From positions 2,542,001 through 2,606,000 of the forward strand of contig NZ_CP083405.1 in assembly GCF_000975265.2 (NCBI RefSeq): a stretch of DNA of 64,000 bases, written 5' to 3'. This document shows, piece after piece, positions 43,209 to 53,300 of the stretch; positions within the stretch are counted from its first letter, which is position 1; each line of letters starts with the position of its first letter. The notes below the pieces were generated by a model, which made no database searches, was not told where the DNA came from, and saw nothing but the letters and a program-made list of their open reading frames with translations. A program made the position numbers and the translations under genes. This DNA comes from Mycobacterium lepromatosis. Lineage in GTDB: Bacteria; Actinomycetota; Actinomycetes; Mycobacteriales; Mycobacteriaceae.

Positions 43209-44039
43209 TCAATGCATACACGCCAGTCGATAGCCGACTGCCAGGGGTACCGCACATAAGGCACAAATGCCTGCGGTCCACAGCAGCATCGCAACCATCG
43301 AAGCTAAGACCGGACCCCCCATCGATAATCCGCGCATCGTCGCAATGGCGTAACTCACCGGTTGATGAGCGACTAAGGGCTGAATCCATCCTGGATACTG
43401 GTTCAGCGGTACTAGACCGGTGGACAAAAAGACCGCGATTGCCTGCACCAACTCAACCGCTTCAACCACAAACGTTTGCTCTGTGTAAAGCGCCACGGTG
43501 GTGACGATAACGGCGATGGCAATACCAAATATCACCGGGATACTAACCCACATAAGGCTCGCAATCACACCCTGTCGAAACCGGAAACCGAGTACCACCC
43601 CAGTAACCAACATCACAAGGGTGGTGACGAAAGTCCGAATTGTGTTTGCGAGGATTCGAGCAAGCAAGCCCGATGCCCGATGAATGGGCAACACCCATAG
43701 TCGGGAAAGCAGACCGATGGAGCGCTCGCGTACCAGGTCTATAGCGACGAATGTTGAGCCAGTGATCGCGGCGCCAAGGGTGATTAGTGGCACGAAGCTG
43801 TATAGCCCGCTGTCGCAAGTTACGATGTAAGCCAGATTACCCAGCACGATGTTCAACACCACCAGAAAAAGAATCGGCAACACGAGCGCACCGATAATGG
43901 TGACATAATCGCGCGCCCACCGAGTGAGTAACCGCTTGGTCTGCAACAAAGTCTGCGAAACGAACGCCTGAACAGAGGTGTTCGTGTGCTGCGAGCTCGC
44001 GGGTACCAACCCTACTTTTTGACTTGTCATAGGGATCAT
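43209..44039 (-). CDS. drrC: PDIM/PGL ABC transporter permease DrrC
   Basis: An ABC-2-type permease, 276 residues, with six predicted helices. The first follows the conserved LTRWARDYVTIIGALVLPI, and the last lies near LLWTAGICALCAVPLAVGY. The GLVPLNQYPGWIQPLVAHQP loop is typical of the daunorubicin-resistance family. With DrrA and DrrB it moves dimycocerosyl phthiocerol and phenolic glycolipid to the envelope. The ATG at 44039 overlaps the drrB stop as ATGA. Confidence 0.95.
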   Translation of the reverse strand: MIPMTSQKVGLVPASSQHTNTSVQAFVSQTLLQTKRLLTRWARDYVTIIGALVLPILFLVVLNIVLGNLAYIVTCDSGLYSFVPLITLGAAITGSTFVAIDLVRERSIGLLSRLWVLPIHRASGLLARILANTIRTFVTTLVMLVTGVVLGFRFRQGVIASLMWVSIPVIFGIAIAVIVTTVALYTEQTFVVEAVELVQAIAVFLSTGLVPLNQYPGWIQPLVAHQPVSYAIATMRGLSMGGPVLASMVAMLLWTAGICALCAVPLAVGYRLACMH

Positions 44040-44902
44040 GTCCGTCTAAACAAAATGACAAGGCACGTGGGCACCAGGACCACCAAAAAACTGAACAGCC
44101 AGGCCAACGTCGGAGCCATAACAGACCACGCCACCGGTATGACTGTCTTAGTGGTCTCTCCAGCCAGCGCGCGCAATGCCACCACAAACTGGGAGACTGG
44201 TTGGTTAAGAACAAAAGGGTGGATCCAACGAGGAAACAGCTTGACTGGCATGAGACCTACCGACAACAGTCCGAAGATCAAGATCGGCAAAGTCAGTAGC
44301 GGCAGCATCGCGTCGGGATTCCTGATCGCGGTGCCAAGCAGGTCAGCGGCGAATGAAAGCACGGTCCCGATTGCGAGCGCCAATGCACAAAATCCAACGA
44401 TATAGAGAGGACCGCGATGGAACTGGAATCCGATCACGTGTCCGCAAATCAGCGCTACCCCCATACCCCAACAGCATCGCTGCACGGCATCTGTCACACG
44501 GGCGAACACCGGCGTCACCGGAGCGATCGGCATAGTACGAAACCGTCGACTTATGCCTCTCAGAGAATCGGTTGCTGCCCGGAAGGACGATCCGATCGCG
44601 GCGAATGCGATGGACTGCAACACGATCAGCGGAGTGACGTATTGTCCTAGATTGCTGGCGATGCCTGAGCTGGGGCCACCCACAAAATGATTCCACGGTA
44701 TGGCAAACGGTAGGTAGAGGCCCACCGTGAATACCACTGGCGCGCCGATTTGTATTATTTTCTCAAACACAAGCAACCTCATGTCCATGTAATAGCGCGT
44801 AGTGAGCGCCCACCACTGCCGGAGCGTCGACCGACGTGGCTTTGCCATGCTTGTGCTTGGCCACTTTGAGGCCGAACTCGGAGCTAATGCCGGCATGCTC
44901 AT
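44036..44902 (-). CDS. drrB: PDIM/PGL ABC transporter permease DrrB
   Basis: An ABC-2-type permease of 288 residues and about six helices. The N-terminal cytoplasmic stretch precedes LRQWWALTTRYYMDMRLLVF, and the conserved extracytoplasmic VGLMPVKLFPRWIHPFVLNQ loop precedes the last helix. Both ends overlap the neighbouring drr genes by 4 nt, so the three subunits are translationally coupled. Confidence 0.95.
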   Translation of the reverse strand: MSMPALAPSSASKWPSTSMAKPRRSTLRQWWALTTRYYMDMRLLVFEKIIQIGAPVVFTVGLYLPFAIPWNHFVGGPSSGIASNLGQYVTPLIVLQSIAFAAIGSSFRAATDSLRGISRRFRTMPIAPVTPVFARVTDAVQRCCWGMGVALICGHVIGFQFHRGPLYIVGFCALALAIGTVLSFAADLLGTAIRNPDAMLPLLTLPILIFGLLSVGLMPVKLFPRWIHPFVLNQPVSQFVVALRALAGETTKTVIPVAWSVMAPTLAWLFSFLVVLVPTCLVILFRRT

Positions 44903-45894
44903 CGAATCGCCCCTGCCGCTAAATGGCTCAGCGACTCGCTGGGATCCGTTGTCATCGAAAAGAATACGTCATCGAGCGACGGCCGGCGTAGCGCAATGTC
45001 AGCCAGCTCAACACTCACCTCATCGATCCGACGCGCAGCTTCGATGAGCGTCTGCGTGCCATCCGGGGCCGGCATCGTAATCCGGTCTGATGTAGGCGTA
45101 AGCATCGCTCTGCTGTGTTCGGGCAACAGCGAACCGAGCGCGGCGACGACAGTGCCCAGATCCTTCAGATCGCGCGGTACTATTTCACAAAAAGTCTCGC
45201 CGACGCGGTGCTTAAGCTCACTCGCGGTGCCTTCTGCGATGATCATACCGTGATCGATCAAGATGATCCGGTCACTGAGTTCGTCCGCCTCCTCGAGATA
45301 CTGCGTGGTCAGCAGTGTGGCAATACCGATCTGTTTGAAGCTGGCCACTAGATCCCAAATAGCTTGCCGGCTCCGCGGATCCAGCCCGGTTGTGGGCTCA
45401 TCTAAGAATGCCACTTGGGGTTGAACCACCAATCCGCACGCAATATCTATCCGTCGACGCATCCCGCCCGAGTACGTACCCACCCGCCGCTTCCCAGCGT
45501 GTAGGAGGTCAAATTGCTCGAGCAGTTCTTGCGTCCGTACGCGCGCTACAGATTTGCTCAGCCCATACAGACGACCGAACAAAATTAGGTTCTGCTCACC
45601 GGAAAGCTGGTCATCGACAGCGACTTGCTGTCCGGTGACCATGATCGAGCGACGCACCCCGGCCGGTTCGGAAACCACGTCGTAGCCGGCTACGGTTGCC
45701 AAGCCGCGATCCGGCCGGGTCAGCGTCGACAAGATGTCCACCATGGTCGTCTTGCCCGCACCGTTCGGACCAAGCAGGCCGATCACTTCACCGCGATCCA
45801 CGTCGAAACTGACATCATCCAGGGCGATAACCTTGCCCTTGCCATAGGTCTTGCGAACCCCGCGAACCATTACGGCCTTGTCGTTGTTGCGCAT
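44899..45894 (-). CDS. drrA: PDIM/PGL ABC transporter ATPase DrrA
   Basis: The nucleotide-binding subunit that powers export through DrrB and DrrC. I chose the ATG at 45894 (MRNNDKAVMV), preceded by GAGGAGG, giving 331 residues as in M. tuberculosis; an in-frame ATG at 45915 overlaps no better signal. Walker A is GPNGAGKTT (42-50), the ABC signature SGGMR (142-146) and Walker B VAFLDEP (161-167). The C-terminal extension (LRRPSLDDVFFSMT) is characteristic of DrrA-type ATPases. It lies 10 nt downstream of ppsE. Confidence 0.96.
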   Translation of the reverse strand: MRNNDKAVMVRGVRKTYGKGKVIALDDVSFDVDRGEVIGLLGPNGAGKTTMVDILSTLTRPDRGLATVAGYDVVSEPAGVRRSIMVTGQQVAVDDQLSGEQNLILFGRLYGLSKSVARVRTQELLEQFDLLHAGKRRVGTYSGGMRRRIDIACGLVVQPQVAFLDEPTTGLDPRSRQAIWDLVASFKQIGIATLLTTQYLEEADELSDRIILIDHGMIIAEGTASELKHRVGETFCEIVPRDLKDLGTVVAALGSLLPEHSRAMLTPTSDRITMPAPDGTQTLIEAARRIDEVSVELADIALRRPSLDDVFFSMTTDPSESLSHLAAGAIR

Positions 45895-45904
45895 CCGATC
45901 CTCC

Positions 45905-48900
45905 TCAGCCGGCATCCAGGTTTGACAGGTCCACCAGAACGCCCGCTTGGGGTGCCCCAGCTATTTCACTCTCGTCGTGCTCGTCCTGCTGCGTCGCGAT
46001 GCCTTCCTGGATCAACTTACTAAGCGTGCCTGGGAAGGACTGCGCGAGTGCTTCTGCTGTTACCTGCGGGATCCGTCGGATGTCGTACCACCAATCCAGA
46101 TGCAGTGAACCGCTAGACCGATACGTCCGAAGTTCGACGGCGTGGCCCATCCCAGGAATCGGTTCTTGCACCGGAAGCGTCATGTCCGAGTCGAACTGTA
46201 CCGGAGCATCGATGGACGGCGGCTCAGGGACAACGCCCACGTACCGGAAGTGAATGTCAGGCGTGCGCTGCGCACCGAGTACGCGTCCGGTCGGCGCGTA
46301 CACATACCGCAGCAGTCCGTATCCAATCCCGTAATGCGGAATGGATTTAAGGGTGTTGTGAACAGCGTCTAGTTGCGCAAGCGCACCCTGGCTCTTCGAG
46401 CAGGACAGTGGAATTGGGTAATAGTTCTTGAACCAGCCGATTGTTCTTCGTACGTCGACGTCCGGCCGCAATACCGAACGGCCCTCGCCCTCAAGCTCTA
46501 CGGCGACCACACCATCACCGACCGTTTGGGCAATTGTACGACCAAGCGCGGCCAACACAATCGCCTGAATCGATCGCCGAAACCTGCGCCGGGCATCATC
46601 CAGTTCGGATATCTGCTCAACGCTTAGCGTGCACGAAACCTTAGCCAGATCATCGGCACCGGGCGGTTGGGTACTATCTGTATTAAGCACGGCATTGGTC
46701 AACCACAAATTGGCCTTGTTCGCATTCTCTATCCAGAAGGAGCGGGTGTCGAGAGCTGCCGGATGCGTCGCGAGGCCCGCGCAACGCAGTGACCATTCCC
46801 GCCATCCGGTGGTGACCGGTTCCAGTGTGATCTCCTCGCCAGCTAGCCGTTGCCCAAAAGCGGTTATGATATCGGTCCCCAAGATTTGGCGCGATGCATC
46901 GTCGGTGACCATCTGGTGCACAGCAAGACCGAGGTAGTTCGGACCACCGTGGGAGGTTATGATCTGCACGGCGATCAGCGGATCTTTCGAATTACTTTGA
47001 CTAGCAATAAGTTCGGCCAAAATGCTGGATATCACTGCCCGTTCCTCTGCGCTGCCGGCGGCTACACCGTCGGGAAGCGGCCGGGTCGAGAGCCGGGTGA
47101 ATTCTCCGGTCGCCGCGATGTGCTGTTCCCACATTCCGTCGTTGTCGACAAGGCTGAGGCGCAAGGCGTCGTGGTGGTTGACCACTGCGGTCAGCACGGC
47201 TCGAATGTCGTCTGACCCTATCTTGGGGTCAAGCCGCAGGATCAATGGAACGCGCCAGCGGCCAGTGTCACGCAACCCCTGCTCGAGGAAGTAAGCGATG
47301 TTGGGTGGAACCGCCGGATGCGCCGCAGCCTCTGGTGGTTTCGCCAACCCACTCGACGCGAATGAGGCATCGACGACGGCTGTCAGCGAGGCTAGAGTCG
47401 GGTGCTCGTACATATCCTGCGGTGTGATAGTCATGCCTTCGTTGGCCGCGGCCATCGAGATGCTGATCGCCATCAAGGAGTCGCCGCCTAAGTCAAAGAA
47501 ATTGGCGGTCCGATCAACCGAACTGACGCCTAGGCACTGTGACCAGATGCGCTGCAACGTGGCCTCGGTCTGCGACTCCCCGCCGCGCACCCCTTCAACA
47601 GTGACGGAATCGACGCTGGAGTCGACCAGTGAGCCATTGCTCGCGCCGGGAATCTGCGTCCAGATCGTGTGTCGGGGTTCGACCCAATGACGTTGTCGAG
47701 CAAACGGATAACCAGGCAAGGAAACGAAGTGCGGCATGGCCGAACGCCGAGGCGTCCAGTCAACTTCGATTCCAGCCGACCAGAGTTCACCCAGCGCGCG
47801 CAAGAAAGTGTCGCGGTCATCGACGTTCTGAAGCGGATGGCGCATGAGCCGAACAGCGCGGTGCCCACTCGACCACTTCGGGTGACGCATCGCCGAACCG
47901 GTCAAGCTGCCACCGGGACCGACTTCGACAAGGACTCGCCCCGATTGCGACAACACCACGTCTAGCTCGTCGGCGAAGCGGATCGTGGACCTGATTTGAC
48001 GCGTCCAGGTTTCCGGATCGGTGACCTGCTGCTCGGACATCCAGGTTCCGGTGAGGTTGCTCAGCAACGGTGTGTTCGGAACGCGAAGCTGTTGACGAGA
48101 CAGAAATTCGGAGAATTCTATTAGCATAGGATCCATCGAGCTTGTATGGAACGCATGAGTGGCACGGACCCGCCGGACGGGTATCCCCGCCTCGTTAAGA
48201 CGTTGGCTGAACGCGCGAATCTGGTCTTTAGGCCCGGCGACCACACAGTTACCGGGATCATTCACGGCAGACAACTCGACGCCGGTGGCAAGATACTCCG
48301 CGAGGTAATCGGTGATGTCGTCGGGGCCCAGCGCCACTGCAACCATGGCCCCCGACGGCGATTCATGCATCAAACGGGCACGCAACGACACCGTTTCGAT
48401 CGCCGTCTCGAGGTCGAATACCCCGGCCAAGGTAGCTGCGACGTACTCGCCGGTACTGTATCCGATGTAGGCCCCGGCAACTACGCCAAAGCTGTCGACC
48501 AACTTCGCCAGTGCGTATTCCACCGTGAACAGCGCCGGTTGCGAACGGTCGATGCGCTCCAGATCCATCGCGGTACTGTTGAATATCGTCGAGTGTAAGT
48601 CCAGGTCACCCATCGCTTCGCGGAATCCGGCAGCACAGGTGTCGAAGTGTTCAGCGAAGACGGACTCGGTGTCGTAGAGTCCTTTGGCCATTTCAACGTG
48701 CTGAGTACCTTGCCCGGGAAACAGGAAAACGACGCGATCTGACCCCAAGGTGGTGGTTGAAGCGGTGTCGGCGGCACCGCACCCGGTATCAGCACCGGAT
48801 TCACCAACGAAAACATTGTCGTGCTCGGCCGATCGCAGAACCGTGACCGCATGCTCTAAGTCACGAACGACGGCAGCCATCGTGATGTTGTGCTTGCGGC

Positions 48901-50380
48901 GCCGGGCCAACGTATAAGCGACGTCGGACAGGCACGGTGCTCCTGATTTTTCTAACACCGCGGCCAGAGCTTCCCGCGATTCACCAAGCGCAGCAGCAGT
49001 CTGCGCCGACAGAAGGACCACCTGGGGGCCGGCCGGCGCAGCAACAGTGGATGATTCAACTGGTGCTTCTTCCAAGACGACGTGGGCGTTGGTACCACCG
49101 ACCCCGAACGAGCTGACCCCCGCACGACGCACGCCGTCCCACTTCCACGGTCCATACTTGCTTTGCACGACGAACGGAGTTTGGTCCAGACGCAGTTCCG
49201 GGTTCGGACTGGTGTAGTGCAGGGTCGCGGGAATCGCCTTGTTCTTCAGGCACAAAATTGTTTTGATCAGACCCGCGATTCCGGCGGCAACTTCTAAGTG
49301 GCCGATGTTCGATTTGACCGACCCCAGTACACATGGGCCCGGGCGGGATACCGGCGACACTTCGAATGCCGTTTTCAACCCTTGGATTTCGATGGGGTCC
49401 CCGAGCGGGGTGCCGGTGCCATGGGTCTCGACATAGCTCACGGTCGACGAATCAATACCGGCCACCGCATGCGCTTCCGCGATGACGTCGGCTTGAGCGG
49501 CAGGATTGGGCGCTGCGTAACCCATTTTCATGGAGCCATCGTTGTTGATCGCTGACCCGCGGATGACGGCATGAATTCGGTCGCCGGCGTCGATGGCGGC
49601 CTGCAACGGCTTGAGGGCCACTAACGCAACACCGCTGCCGAAGACGGTGCCGTCGGCCCGCACGTCGAAGGGTCGACAATGGCCTACAGCCGACACCATC
49701 GATCCCGGCGAGTGCCAGTAGCCGACACGGTGCGGAATGCACAGCGACGATCCACCGGCCAGTGCCATGTCGCATTCGCCGGACAGCAGGCTCAGGCAGG
49801 CAAGATGCAACGCGACAAGCGAAGACGAGCACGCGGTTTGAACCGCAATACTTGGGCCACGCAGGTTGAACGCGTGCGATATCCGAGTTGCCAAAAAATC
49901 TTTATCGTTCTGTAGGAACAGACTGAACTGGTCGAAGTTGAGTCCTTCAGCCAAAACGGTATGGGGGTCGCGATGCGACAACAGGTTATGCAGGAGATAA
50001 CCGCTGGGAGAACTGGTTCCGTATACTCCGATCGAGCCGTCGAACTGCGCGGGGTCACAGCCTGCATCCTCTAGCACATGCCACGCGCACTGGAGGAACA
50101 ATCGGTGCTGTGGATCCAATACCTGCGCGGCCAGCGGCGGCAGCCCGAAGAAGTCGGCATCGAACTCGTCGATCCCGTCGAGTAGCGGTGCGCGACGCAC
50201 GTACGCCGGATCGGCTAATGCTTTGTCGCTGACCCCGTTGTCGCGCAGCTCCTGCTCGGACAGGGTGACGATCGACTCCTTGCCGCGTCGAAGGTTGGTC
50301 CAAAACGCCGACACATCGTTGGCGCCCGGAAATTTGCCGGCCATGCCGACCACTGCGATCGCGTTGTTGGGGGTGCTCAA
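45905..50380 (-). CDS. ppsE: Phthiocerol synthesis polyketide synthase PpsE
   Basis: The last module of the phthiocerol assembly line. Of 1491 residues, the ketosynthase has C184 (TACSSS), H320 and H361. The acyltransferase has nucleophile S642 in GYSTGE (the usual histidine before the serine is tyrosine) and a HAFH selectivity motif. The carrier domain has S968 in DLGGDSL. A C-terminal condensation-like domain (about 1020-1480, with HYGIGYGLLRYVYAPTGRVL) takes the place of a thioesterase. There are no reductive domains, so the last keto group is left for later reduction and methylation. It lies 6 nt after ppsD. Confidence 0.96.
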   Translation of the reverse strand: MSTPNNAIAVVGMAGKFPGANDVSAFWTNLRRGKESIVTLSEQELRDNGVSDKALADPAYVRRAPLLDGIDEFDADFFGLPPLAAQVLDPQHRLFLQCAWHVLEDAGCDPAQFDGSIGVYGTSSPSGYLLHNLLSHRDPHTVLAEGLNFDQFSLFLQNDKDFLATRISHAFNLRGPSIAVQTACSSSLVALHLACLSLLSGECDMALAGGSSLCIPHRVGYWHSPGSMVSAVGHCRPFDVRADGTVFGSGVALVALKPLQAAIDAGDRIHAVIRGSAINNDGSMKMGYAAPNPAAQADVIAEAHAVAGIDSSTVSYVETHGTGTPLGDPIEIQGLKTAFEVSPVSRPGPCVLGSVKSNIGHLEVAAGIAGLIKTILCLKNKAIPATLHYTSPNPELRLDQTPFVVQSKYGPWKWDGVRRAGVSSFGVGGTNAHVVLEEAPVESSTVAAPAGPQVVLLSAQTAAALGESREALAAVLEKSGAPCLSDVAYTLARRRKHNITMAAVVRDLEHAVTVLRSAEHDNVFVGESGADTGCGAADTASTTTLGSDRVVFLFPGQGTQHVEMAKGLYDTESVFAEHFDTCAAGFREAMGDLDLHSTIFNSTAMDLERIDRSQPALFTVEYALAKLVDSFGVVAGAYIGYSTGEYVAATLAGVFDLETAIETVSLRARLMHESPSGAMVAVALGPDDITDYLAEYLATGVELSAVNDPGNCVVAGPKDQIRAFSQRLNEAGIPVRRVRATHAFHTSSMDPMLIEFSEFLSRQQLRVPNTPLLSNLTGTWMSEQQVTDPETWTRQIRSTIRFADELDVVLSQSGRVLVEVGPGGSLTGSAMRHPKWSSGHRAVRLMRHPLQNVDDRDTFLRALGELWSAGIEVDWTPRRSAMPHFVSLPGYPFARQRHWVEPRHTIWTQIPGASNGSLVDSSVDSVTVEGVRGGESQTEATLQRIWSQCLGVSSVDRTANFFDLGGDSLMAISISMAAANEGMTITPQDMYEHPTLASLTAVVDASFASSGLAKPPEAAAHPAVPPNIAYFLEQGLRDTGRWRVPLILRLDPKIGSDDIRAVLTAVVNHHDALRLSLVDNDGMWEQHIAATGEFTRLSTRPLPDGVAAGSAEERAVISSILAELIASQSNSKDPLIAVQIITSHGGPNYLGLAVHQMVTDDASRQILGTDIITAFGQRLAGEEITLEPVTTGWREWSLRCAGLATHPAALDTRSFWIENANKANLWLTNAVLNTDSTQPPGADDLAKVSCTLSVEQISELDDARRRFRRSIQAIVLAALGRTIAQTVGDGVVAVELEGEGRSVLRPDVDVRRTIGWFKNYYPIPLSCSKSQGALAQLDAVHNTLKSIPHYGIGYGLLRYVYAPTGRVLGAQRTPDIHFRYVGVVPEPPSIDAPVQFDSDMTLPVQEPIPGMGHAVELRTYRSSGSLHLDWWYDIRRIPQVTAEALAQSFPGTLSKLIQEGIATQQDEHDESEIAGAPQAGVLVDLSNLDAG

Positions 50381-50386
50381 CTGGTT

Positions 50387-53300
50387 CTATCCTCCCTGTA
50401 CGTCAGGTTTAGGTCGGCGCCGCATAACGGCTCCATGTCGCGCCGCCGCACGCTGTTGCGCGCGGTCGCGAACGGTATCAGCATTCTCGAGCGCCTGTTT
50501 TGGGCTCGCGAGCCCAAGCTGACACACAAGATCGGCGGTCAGGTCTTGCAAGGACGCGCCCTGCAAGATCAATGTCACCGGCGGCTCCACGCCAAAGTCC
50601 GCCCGTACACCGTTGCGGATCCGCACCGCCATCAGGGAGTCCAGCCCCAGCTCGGTCAACGGCACAGCAGGATTAACTGCTGATCGGTCAGCGTAGCCCA
50701 TCACCGCCGCGATATGCGCGCACATCCGCTCGGTCACCACACGCTGGGCGTCTGCCGGATCGAGATCGGCAAGCGTGTCAGGCCCGGCCCAGTCACCCAG
50801 TTCACCCGCCACGTCCAGCTGCTCAACCACCCAGGTGAAGTAGCTGATGCTGCGCATCTCTGGAAATGCAACCAGAGCCTTATCGGCACGTAACCGGGCA
50901 ACGCCCGTGCGAGTCCGGCCGGCAGCCAGTAGCGATTCGATAGCCTCGATCCCCTCTGCCGGAGTAATTGTATCAAGAACACTGCCTACCAAAGCCTGGG
51001 CGACGCCCACGTCTGACCAAGGACCCCAATTGATGACCGTCGCCGGCAAACCGGATGCCTTGCGCCAAGTGACCAAAGCGTCAAGCCATGCGCTGGCACA
51101 TGCGTATGCCGCTTGTCCAGGCGAGCCCAAGAGCGAAGCAACAGACGAAAACCCCAACCACCAGTCGAGCTCACAGCTAACGCTGGCCTGGTGCATCCGC
51201 AGCGCACCAGTGGCCTTAGGCGCCCAAACTCGCTCCAAGTTTTCTCTGGTCATGGTGAACACCAGACTGTCTTCGATGACCGCCGCGCCGTGCACGATGC
51301 CGCGCAACTGACCGCCCGCTCGTCCTGCCGCCGCGACCAAACTCTCGGCCACACCTGGCGACGTCACATCGCCGCGCACAAGCACGATTTCAGCGCGAAT
51401 TTCCAAGTCAGCCAGAGTTTTGCGCTGTTCCTCAGTGGGGTCGCTGCGGCTGCCCAGAACCACCCGGCCGGCACCACGATCTACCAGCCATCTGGTAACG
51501 ACTAGGCCAAGGCCGCCGAGACCACCCGTCACAATGTATGCTGCTCCGGGGCGAACCACAGGATTGTCTTTGCCAGCATCAAATGTAGCCTTGCACAGCC
51601 GTTCGACGAATCTGCGTTGACCCCGCCACGCGATCACATCATCGCCACCGAACTCGCTCGCAGAATTTTGCAGTTCCGCGGTCAGCACCGCGATCTGATC
51701 TTCCGTGGCATCCAGATCGAGCAGGGTGGCGCGCAGGTCCGGATTCTCTAGGGCAAGCACTCGTACCAGGCCCTTCAAAGCGGCCGTCGCGGGAGTCCCC
51801 GGCTCGTCATCCTGAACAGAAAGACCACCACCGGTGATCAACCACAGCCGTGGCGATCGACCATGCCACGTGCTTACGATCGCACGAACGACAGCCGAAA
51901 TCGACCACACCGAATCTCGCGCTTGCACCAGTCCGTCGTCCAGCCCGGTTGCCGCACCGCCGACGAAAATAACCACGCCAATAGGTGGGTGCTCTGGATC
52001 ACCCGCCGTCTCCGCGAATGCGGCAAGCACCGCCGATTCATCGTAGAGATTGGCGGTGTGCACCCGCCGCATTGGTGAGCGCCATCCCGCGATGAATTCG
52101 TCTGTCAGGGATTTCATCGAAGGATTCCAGTCGGTAAGTACCAACCAACTTGCGCGCGCCGACTCGGTAACCGACTCCGACGCCCGCGAAGCCGTGATCG
52201 GGCTTTCGATCCACTCAGCGTCAAAGATCTTCTGCGCCAACGGTAAGGGCACCACACGGCGTTCAATGCGTCGCAAGTAAATACCATCCACTTCGGCTGC
52301 TACGTAACCAGCGTCGTCAATCAAGACGATCTTGCCCAACTTGCCGGTACCCCCGTCAAGGTTGGCCAAACGTGCCCGACACCGGGCGTGCCGACCGATG
52401 TCGCGGTATACGCGGATCGCCTCGAACGACACCGGAAGGTAGCTGGCTTCCGCCGACCCAGCGGCCTCACCGTCAGGTATTGCGACACCGAGGCTTTGCA
52501 GCGCCGCATCCAGCACAACGGGGTGGAGTCGATATCCGGGATGCCAGGGAGCCTCGTCAGGAAGAGTGATCTCGGTTTCCGCAGAACCGTCGGGCAACCG
52601 AGTTATCCGGGTCAATGCAGCAAACACCGGGCCATGGTGTTGACCGGTCTGCCGTAGCACGGCGTAAAAATCGGCTGGAGACACGGTTACCCCGTTCGAA
52701 GAACCGGGTGCTTGCTGATACGGTTGCGTGGCCTTGTGCGATACGTGCTCAACCTTGGCCGTGACGTGCCGAGAGAAATCACCGCGAGGTGAGCGAGAAT
52801 AGACCTCGACCCGAAATTTGCTATCCCCGTGGTGGGTCAACTGCGTCGTCAGCGATGTGTGGTTGTCGAGAGGAAGCATTTGTTCGACCTCGAACTGGTT
52901 GATTACAACATCAGCCCCAGAAGCGCCAGCGGGTACACCGAGCGCTTCGCTGGCCGCCGCCACAACAATCTCAGCAAACGCAGCGGCCGGCATGATAGGC
53001 TGGTTGAACACCTTGTGGTCAGCTAACCAGGGGCATACGTCGGTTCCGACATCTGTCTGCCAGCCGTGGTCTCCGCTGCCAGGCATCTCGATGTGCACAC
53101 CGAGCAGCGGATGGGTCACGGCCAGCTCCGACATCGCTGATCGATCCGCAACCCAGAATCGCGAGTGCTGCCACGGCGTGGGTGGCAGGTCCACCAATCG
53201 ACCCTTGGTGCTGTCTGACCCGATCACTCCGACGGTGGCGAGTTGGGCGTGGAAAAACAGGGTCTGGTCGAGGTCGCGGTTCATCGCCGACGTGACAACA

